A stretch of 64,000 nt of DNA from Phallusia mammillata (lineage: Eukaryota; Chordata; Ascidiacea; Phlebobranchia; Ascidiidae): NCBI GenBank assembly GCA_003260075.1, contig QLIY01000068.1, forward strand, positions 121,396 to 185,395, in the 5' to 3' direction. Position numbers and translations under genes: made by a program. Every line of letters begins with the position of its first letter. Within the stretch, counting starts at the first letter, position 1. Positions 53,001-62,000 of this stretch are shown here, in pieces. The notes beneath the pieces were generated by a model that saw only the letters and a program-made list of their open reading frames with translations, did not search any database and was not told where the DNA came from.

Positions 53001-56000
53001 AAAAACCGCCAAAATCTTTGTCAAAAAAGCTCAATTTAAATCTAAAATAATTGCAAAGTTATGATGAACATAAATTTATAACAGCTTTCATACAGACCAG
53101 TGATTGCGACACACTCATATACAAATCATAGTACCCCAGGCCTATGGAAGGCGTTGTACGGAATCCAGCCGGTCTTCCAAGCATTCCAATTATGGATAAT
53201 TGTAAAGTGTTATTATTTTCTTGTCTATGTTCAGAATGCGCGCAAAGGGGCTAAAAAAGATTCTTTTTAAAACCCGCTGAAACAGGCAAACCGCATGTCA
53301 TGAAAACAATCCGCGACCTTAGTCAAAAACCAGCCAATTTGGGCGGGAAAATAGCCCATTTGTCAACTCTGCTCAAAGCAACACACGGGATTCTATTTTG
53401 GGGTTTGATTTGTGAGTAAAATGGTTTAAATGGGACATTCAGAATAGGTTGTTTTGAGATTGGACACAAATTATGGGTGTCCAGTCAGGTCTATATATTA
53501 CCAATCTGGCCTTTTTTTTTGAAGACGGTCTTTATCATTGCAATGCCTATCATTGCAAAGAAAGCAATTTGGATAATTTTAAAAGAAAACTTACACAACT
53601 ATTTACAGCACCTTTTGTGGTGTCCAAAAACTTAATTGTTTCAAATTAAAGATAACCTTTCTAAAGATGATAGTAACGCTTTTGATAACGTTGTTCATAA
53701 ATCATCGTACGTCAGGCCTATTGAAGGAGTCATACTGAATCAGTTCGTCACCAAGCATTTCCATATGGCGAGGCTTAGAAAATGGGCTGAACCAGTTATG
53801 AATTTCTATCTGAACAAGTATCAATTTTTTTTCATTTTTTAAATAAAAAATGACCATCCCTTCCAACTGTGTCCTAGTCACACAATTCGTGGCTAAGTTC
53901 ATGACAGTTATGACTAATCAAAAAAAAAATCATGCCCTACTCAAAATGTCATCGAAACTTCGCCAGTTCATCAGGAGCCAAATCGTTTTCATTAAAGCAT
54001 CATTGATTAACGTCGAAAAACCCATTGTACGTGACCAGCTTCACATCGGCTCAAGACAGCCAACAACGTTGCTTCTGCAACTCACGCCAAAGGCACAACA
54101 ATAACCCATGTGTACCGTTATGGTGGACGTATGGGCAAATCTATGCCTTGTTTCGCGTATGTCAACGTTCGTTTAAAAGCAGATTTATTTCCTAAAGAAA
54201 GTTTAATTTTTTTTACATTTTGGGGTTCTGTGGGTAAACTGCTGGGTCATCTGGGGTCAAAGTTTAAAACAATCAACTCCCCCCCCCCCGTATGTCAACG
54301 TTCGTTTAAAAGCAGATTTATTTCCTAAAGAAAGTTCATTTTTTTTGACATTTTGGGGTTCTGTGGGTAAACCGCTGGGCCGTCAGGGGTCAAAGTTTAA
54401 AACAATCAACTAAGGATAACTAACTAACATGCGTTTAATTTTTAAACTAATATAAAAAAAATATAGCACTTTTTCTCGACCAAACGGTTGAAACAAACCA
54501 GCGTTAGACAAAAAAGGAAAAAAAAATACGGACGAAAACAGTATGTGTCCCATTCACAGAAGGGGACATATAAAAACCTCCGAGGCGAATAAAGTGTTTT
54601 ATGGAAAGAAAATTTCAAAAACTAACATTTATATCGGACTTAGCCGACGATCAGTACAAATTCAAAGCTAATTTTTACGCAGTGGTCGATTTTATAAATT
54701 AGGTACTGATGTTGCGTTTTTAATTTCATATCAGTTTACTCACAGGCATACTTGTCCCAAAAATAGAAGCACATTAAAATCATATACCTAGTAGAAAATA
54801 TCGGAACTGATAGGAAAGTCAGTTAATTTGCCTATCACAACTTTTGTACTAACAATAGGTAGAGAAATATATTTATGGGAATTTCAATGCAAAACTACAT
54901 GACCAATTTCCCGGACGTATGCATTACGATACGAAATTATGGAGTGACTTAATTTTCTCGGCTTTGAATGCGATGCATGGGGGAAAGATCACGGTAAGTG
55001 ACGTAACAGCGCAATGATTGTGACGTGACAGTCGCTTTGCACGTAACTTCCGGCGTGGGGCATTGTTACCGATTCTGGACCCAAGAAAGAACTAAATTGC
55101 AGTGATTGAATCAAAGCGTATGTTCAAAGCGTATCAAGTAAAGGATTTCTTATTTTTTTCGGTTAACAAACTCCTATGACCAGTGGTGGGATTCAAATTT
55201 TTTGTCAGCCGGTTCTATCACAAAAGTCATATTTTTCCGCTGGTTCATGGACAGTAAACCCCCCCCCCGCTAACCGGTTCGCTGATCTCATAAAATTTCG
55301 TGAGACGGTTTTAGAGGTGCGAACCGACTGAATCCTACCACTGCCTATGACCCATTAAAGCAAATATATGCAATGACTAAATTTCAGTTTAGGTTGCATA
55401 CTGTGCAAACGTGAAGACAAAAAGTAGACCTTCCCTATTGACCCTTACAGCCTATTTACGAAGGGATACATGCACTTTAGGTATAAAAAAACTGCCATTT
55501 TAACCAAGATTTTCAATTATTATATCATTTTCAAGCTTTACATATGTTGCATATCCAGCCTAGCAAGACCATATCGAAAAAACTAACTACAGTATAACAT
55601 TTTCATGTGACTACTATGTTTTAAAAGCCTACCATATTTCGAAAGTTGACGCTTAGAATTCCGGATTGTGGATGATATTCCATAACGCTCTCAGGGTTTA
55701 AGATGTCTCCACTCATTTCGTTAATGCTGTAAAAAAACTTTTATTATTGGTATATTTTTTGTGTATCTTCAAAGTGAGTCCCCCCCCCCGCTTAGAATTC
55801 CGGATTGTGGATGATATTCCATAACGCTCTCAGGGTTCAAGATGTCTCCACTCATTTCGTTAATGCTGTAAAAAAAAATTTTTGTGTATCTTCATTTTAT
55901 TTTAAAAAAAATAAAAAATATTTTTTTGTGTATCTTCAAAGTGAGAATCTTTCAGAATCATATGCCATTTCTCTCAAACTGATTCAAAATTTAAGTGCAG

Positions 56001-59000
56001 GGGTAAACAGGTACCATTTTGTAAACACATATCATACAAATAATGTAAGCAGTTGACAAGATACAAAATATGTAGCTTATATTATCTGTGGGGTTTTCAA
56101 ACTGGGAATCACCACCGAAGGAATTTGACTACACTAATTTAACACAAGAAATCTGAAATAAATTATTTTTTCAGCACTTTCATCGCGCCCCCCCCCCAAT
56201 GTAAGCAGTTGACAAGATACAAAATATGTAGCTTATATTATCTGTAGGGGTTTTCAAACTGGGAATCACCACCGAAGGAAGTTGACTACACTAATTTAAC
56301 ACAAGAAATCTTAAATAAATTATTTTTTCAGCACTTTCATCGCACAAATGTCATAACTGATGTAAATCACAAACGTGTAGGGTTTAATTACTTTAAAAGA
56401 TCAATGTATTTTAAAAGACTTATCTATTACGAGTCCCGGAAAAATCCCAGCGCAGGCTACATTTTTCTAGTATGTGCCTTGCCAGTTGCCATAATGGAGT
56501 GCTTGGAAGACTGGTTTGATTAAGTAAAACGCCTTTAATTCGGCCTGGAGTACTATGATGTATGAGTGAGTGTGCCGTAATCGCTGCTGGTCTGCGTGGA
56601 CGCTTAAGGGCTAATCCCAGTATGAATATATTCATCTTAGTCAAACACAAGAGGTTGCAAAAAAACGAATAAAATGACAGGGGGTCGCGAGCAAACATTT
56701 TGAGAGCAATGGTCATAAAATCAGCATTCTCCTTTCAGTGTATTTGCTTACCTTCGTCCTGAATCATTTTTCAGTAAAGCCTTGGCTTGGTTCTCGCTGA
56801 TGATGCTCGCCTTAACTGTTGGCGGATTCATGTGGACGTTAAGTTTGCCTCCGACCAACAGACGAATCGTGGCACCAAAGCGGGTCTGTGTTTTCAGAAC
56901 TTGCGGGGGCTGTTTCTCGATAATAAAGGTGCTGGAGAAAAATAAATAAATGAAGACTTTCAAAAACGTTATCATTAGGATTGTAGGCTTTTTAAAGTTG
57001 GAGTTGTTTTTATTTTTATTTTATATTGTGGAGTTAGAGTCTGGATGCTTTTCAACACTCTTAACTTTCGGAGTCGGTTTTTGAAACATTGTGAAGTCAA
57101 TTTTATTTCAACAATAAAATGTGAAATGACAACATAAGGGTTTGTTTTGGGTTCGAATTCGCAGTCAGTTTGCCTAATTTTAGTGGTTTCAGAGTCGAAT
57201 TATTTTAACAGACTTCTGAACTCTTATTAACACAACCAAAGTAAAAAAATTCACAAAGTTCAACGTATCAACAAAGTGTGTGGCCTGTTGGGTGAACCGC
57301 TGGGTTAACTGGGTTCAAAATTGACATGGAACAACTTTGGATAAATATCTATCAAGTATGAGAATTTGAAAAAGTTTGAAGCATTCTTTCTTGACCAAAA
57401 TGGGTGAAACAAATCGAAATTAAAAAACAATGGAAGAGAAAAATAAGGACAATAACAATGCGTCCTCTTCAAGTAAATTTTAAGGGAAAACTTAATTAGT
57501 TTTCCCTTGTAATCCGGCTCACCAATGTGTTATGTGCCCCCCCCCCACCAAAATGGGTGAAACAAATCGAAATTAAAAAACAATGGAAGAGAAACATAAG
57601 GACAATAACAATGCGTCCTCTTCAAGTAAATGTTAAGGGAATACTTAATTAGTTTTCCCTTGTAATCCGGCTCACCAATGTGTTATGTACAAGAACCAGA
57701 AAATCAAAAAAAGTTAAATTTACCTTGTGACTAGTGAGGAAAGGAGAGCAGTGATGGTTGCGTTAAGTTCAGGCAAAATATCCCGTCCTGGATAGGAGAT
57801 TGGAAGTTGCTGTCTCTGAATTTCAACGCGTTTGATCTGCTGTCTGTTCTGCCATATTATCTCCGCCAACTTCTCGCACCTAAAGACACATATGTATGCA
57901 AAACTTTTGCTATTAGGTTGATCAGGTAGAAAGACACTTGTGTAAAAACAGGATTGCGTGTATCGTCAGTCAAAGTGGGAGGTTTAATATGGAATCAATT
58001 TATTTAACCGAATCCGACTTCAAAGGCTTAATTATGTTGAGAATATCATTCTAATCCATGAGACATTTTTGGTTGCTTGTTGCTTTTTGATAACTTCGAA
58101 AAAATATGGTCAACCAAAAAAAAAGTGTTAATAGAAAATTTTATATTTTGTCAAAGTATTTTCAACCACAAAACCAGAAAGCTGTGATTTTCGAGTTAGA
58201 GTTGTACTAATCCCGGGACTGTACAGAAGAATAGGAGTTAGATTAGGCAATTACACCCTTTCACTCTGTAACCCTGACACTCGTAGAATAAATAGATAAA
58301 CCAACATATCAGGATTTGGCAAAAACCTATTGCACAAAACTCAAATACATATCCAGTTGTATGATTTCGAAACTATACTTTTTGTGCCAAGAATGATCTG
58401 CCCCTTGAGAGATTTTCCATAAGATTTGTAACAACAATCCACCGTCTTACCACTGCTGTAGTTGGTCGAGATTGCTCTCCTGTTGTACACCGTTATAAGC
58501 AAGTGCCTGTGATCGTTTCCATTTGATCAATTCTTCATCGAGGATCTGATTCTGCAACTGACTAAGCAGTGCGAAAGTCTCTTCATGGCGTTGCGCTAAG
58601 TTCTGCAGTCATAATGTCAATAGGTGATTTTCACGTGTTTACGTTTAGAATCGCAAAAACTTTTCGGGCCGTGTTCGGATTTAGGTTTTATTAAAACAGA
58701 TTTTATTCGAGCCTGAATTTACACCAGGCATCATTTCTGTCGTAAGTTATTTTTTGTCAACTTTTGGTACCAATTCAGGCTTCGTTTATTTAAAAAAATG
58801 GTTTTGAAACGGGTTTGGGACAAAAATCCAGGTTTACAGCAGTTGGTAAAACCATAAAAGGTTTTTGAAAAACAGCTTAACAAATATTACCAATCAGCAC
58901 AACAAACTTGATATACCTAATAATAAGACTTTTCCACACTGGATCAATTCAATTCAGTTACTTGAAGGGTCAGAACAAAGATTTTTTTCGATTACAATTT

Positions 59001-62000
59001 CACCCCCCCCCCACAAATATTACCAATCAGCACAACAAACTTGATATACCTAATAATAAGCCTTTTTCCACCCTGGATCAATTCAATTCAGTTAATTTTA
59101 AAGGTCAGAACAAAGATTTTTTCGATTACAATTTTTTTTACCGGTCGCAGTTGTTGCAGTTTTTCGGCTTCGGCTTTCAATAGTTCGTTGATTTCTTGTT
59201 GTTTACGAGTCAACTGTGGTTCAAGCTTGATACGAGTTTGGTCGGTCGGACTTCGTTGAAGAATCTGTTGCAAGTCAGCTGTTGGCAAAAAACAAAAGCG
59301 CTTGTTGTAACGTTACAAAAAGAATTCGTACAAAAACAACCACTTGATGACCAAGATTAGTAGAGATGTGCCAAAACTGTGTAAGGTTTGGTTACACATA
59401 TTCGGGCTACCATGACGTTACACATGATTGACGTCACCAGATAAACCGAATTTTTAATTTTTTTTTGATTTTTTGAACCGAAAACGTTATCAAATGTGGT
59501 TCGTATAACAGCCCAAAACCGTCTGGAAGTGCTTTTAAATGCTTAATTACAAACAAAGTTTCATTAATCAAGATAGCCAAGCAAAATAAAAAAACAGGTT
59601 GGAATAGCTTACATTGTATACGAATGCTGTCCTGGTAGTTGATTACAAAGTATTCCTGCTTGGATTGCAACTTTCGCAGTTCGTTCTCTGTATCTCGTGT
59701 CATGGTAGCCAGTCGTTCCAATTCCCGGTTAATATGCATCACTTTCTCAGACTGCTGGTCATTGCGCATGTGAACGCCTCCGTCCACCATCTAAAAACGA
59801 TATTCTTTATTAAAGTCCAACCGGCAGGTCAAGTGAAGACGTTATGCCTAATCGAGCCGTTCTCCTCAGTATTCTCTAATGGCAATGCATAGAAAGGTAA
59901 TGTATATTGCTGATGGAGGTGGTACATACTTTTTGTTAAAGACCCTCTTTAGAAAAACTATTGCTGCTAAAAGTAATATATATTTCAGCTCGCTGGTGTG
60001 GAAAATAGGTTTCGTGTATTATGATTTCGATTGCAAGTTATGTAAAAAGCGTCACTTACGATGATAACGGCGATCTGAATATCTGGGTATTTGGGAGACT
60101 GGTTTCGAAATTTCAAATCTTCAAAATGAAATGTAACGTATGGCAAGTAACAAAACAACAGTCAAAAACATTTATTAACTTATAGACGTTATAAAACCGT
60201 GGCAAACATAGATAATCCGCTGTTTCGCAGTAAAGTTAATGGGTAAATTTTAAATACACTGGCTTGCATACCAAAGGCGCTAAAATTGGAACAAACTCAT
60301 AACATTGTTAACTGGGACGCCCAATTGCGGTCACAAATTGATAAAAAGTGAGTTAAACGCTTTATTTTTTGCAGTGGAATGCAGTAAAATATCCTTGGTA
60401 ACACAAATTTGTGCTACTGCCACAAATTCAACGAAAAAGCGCATTGGTCTCAGCGTCTCGTTGCAAAACAAAACACACCCCTTTCTTCACAACAATCAAA
60501 ACCGCCACCTGTTTGCCAAAACCGCGATAAGCTTGCTCCTGTATTAGAGACTTAGCCGGAAGAGTTATAACCGCTAGGCTTGTGTTTTAAACCTGTTCTA
60601 CGAAAAACTTGCCACAACTAATAAAACTTGAAACAACTAGTTTTTGACAACAAGCTATATTTCACATAGAAAGGAATGCCAATCCATTTGTAATGTTGGG
60701 TGGGTAAATTGCATTATGGGAAAAATTTGCTACTGTGATGAGGAATTGACGCTATTTTAGTTTTTACACCAGCAAAAAGGAGTGGCTTTTGCAGCTGGAA
60801 AACACAAGCATTGCAGTACATTGTAATGCAAAAGAACTTTGTTAAAGATGTATTATGCTTGGCTCAACAGGGAACCATTGTTTTATTATTGATTAAGGCA
60901 GTGGTTCCCAACTGGGGAAGAAATTACTTTAATTTTCACGTGGTTTGTAAGTAGACACTTAGGCTAACTTGTGAAAAAGTTGATAAAAGACCTAATTTTT
61001 AATTGATATTCATATGGTTTAGCATCTGCTACTGTTTTAGGTAGGAATGAAAATGTTTTGAATTGTTAAGAAATTCGTCAAAAAAGGTTGGGAGACACTT
61101 GATTAAGGTTTAGTTAACATGTAATATTTCATATACTAAGAAACAAAACACTCAAGAAACAAACAAAACTGCCCGAAAATTGGTATGAAGAGAGCGTTAG
61201 TAATAGTGTTAACACTTGCTGTCTATCTTTAGCTCAAAGATTTTAATCGATTAACTTTCTTAAATTAAACACAATTTTAAGGAGATATCAACAGAAGACT
61301 AAGAAATGTTTCGGTAGCAGTCATAAGGCTGCATGTAAACAAACAGTAGCTAGGAACAATGGTACCAGTTCATACACTGCAGTGACAATAAAGTAAAAAC
61401 CATATGGAGTAAGCTTATACTGCTCCCTGTAACTGCTGATAACTGTATGCAACTCAAGCCTATTCTTGAAAATTACACCACCAGCATTTATTCATTTCCA
61501 GTTTTAAATTCTTAGAACCAATGTTTGACTGACATTACTGCAGTGATTAAATCAATTTCATTTATAAGTGATTATTTCTGCAGAAACTAACACCCCCCCC
61601 CCCATTTATTCATTTCCAGTTTTAAATTCTTAGAACCAATGTTTGACTGAAATTACTGTAGTGATTAAATCAATTTCATTTAGAAGTGATTATTTCTGCA
61701 GAAACTAACGGTAGCTTGCATGAAGAAATGTTTATTGCAAGTTTTCTATTGGAATAAGTTTTAGTGTAGCAATGGTTTTAATTACAACTTACTGCATTGG
61801 CTTGCTGAACCAGTCTGTATTCAATCGATAGGATTTTCTTGACAGTTCGAACCAGTTCCAATGGCGCAGGACCATATACATTCTAAAAAACAGTAGGGCA
61901 TTTTTGGTCAAAAAATTTGTTTTAAAACAAACATGCAGTTTAAATTGTAACTCAGATATAACTTTCACAAATATATATACAGTGAGTTATCAATACATAT

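Noticed and set aside
53636..54104. Overlapping open frames on both strands
   Set aside because: They looked protein-like at first, but no frame has acceptor/donor pairs, and similar phrases recur (cagttcgtcaccaagca and attcgtggctaagttca), suggesting a decayed repeat.
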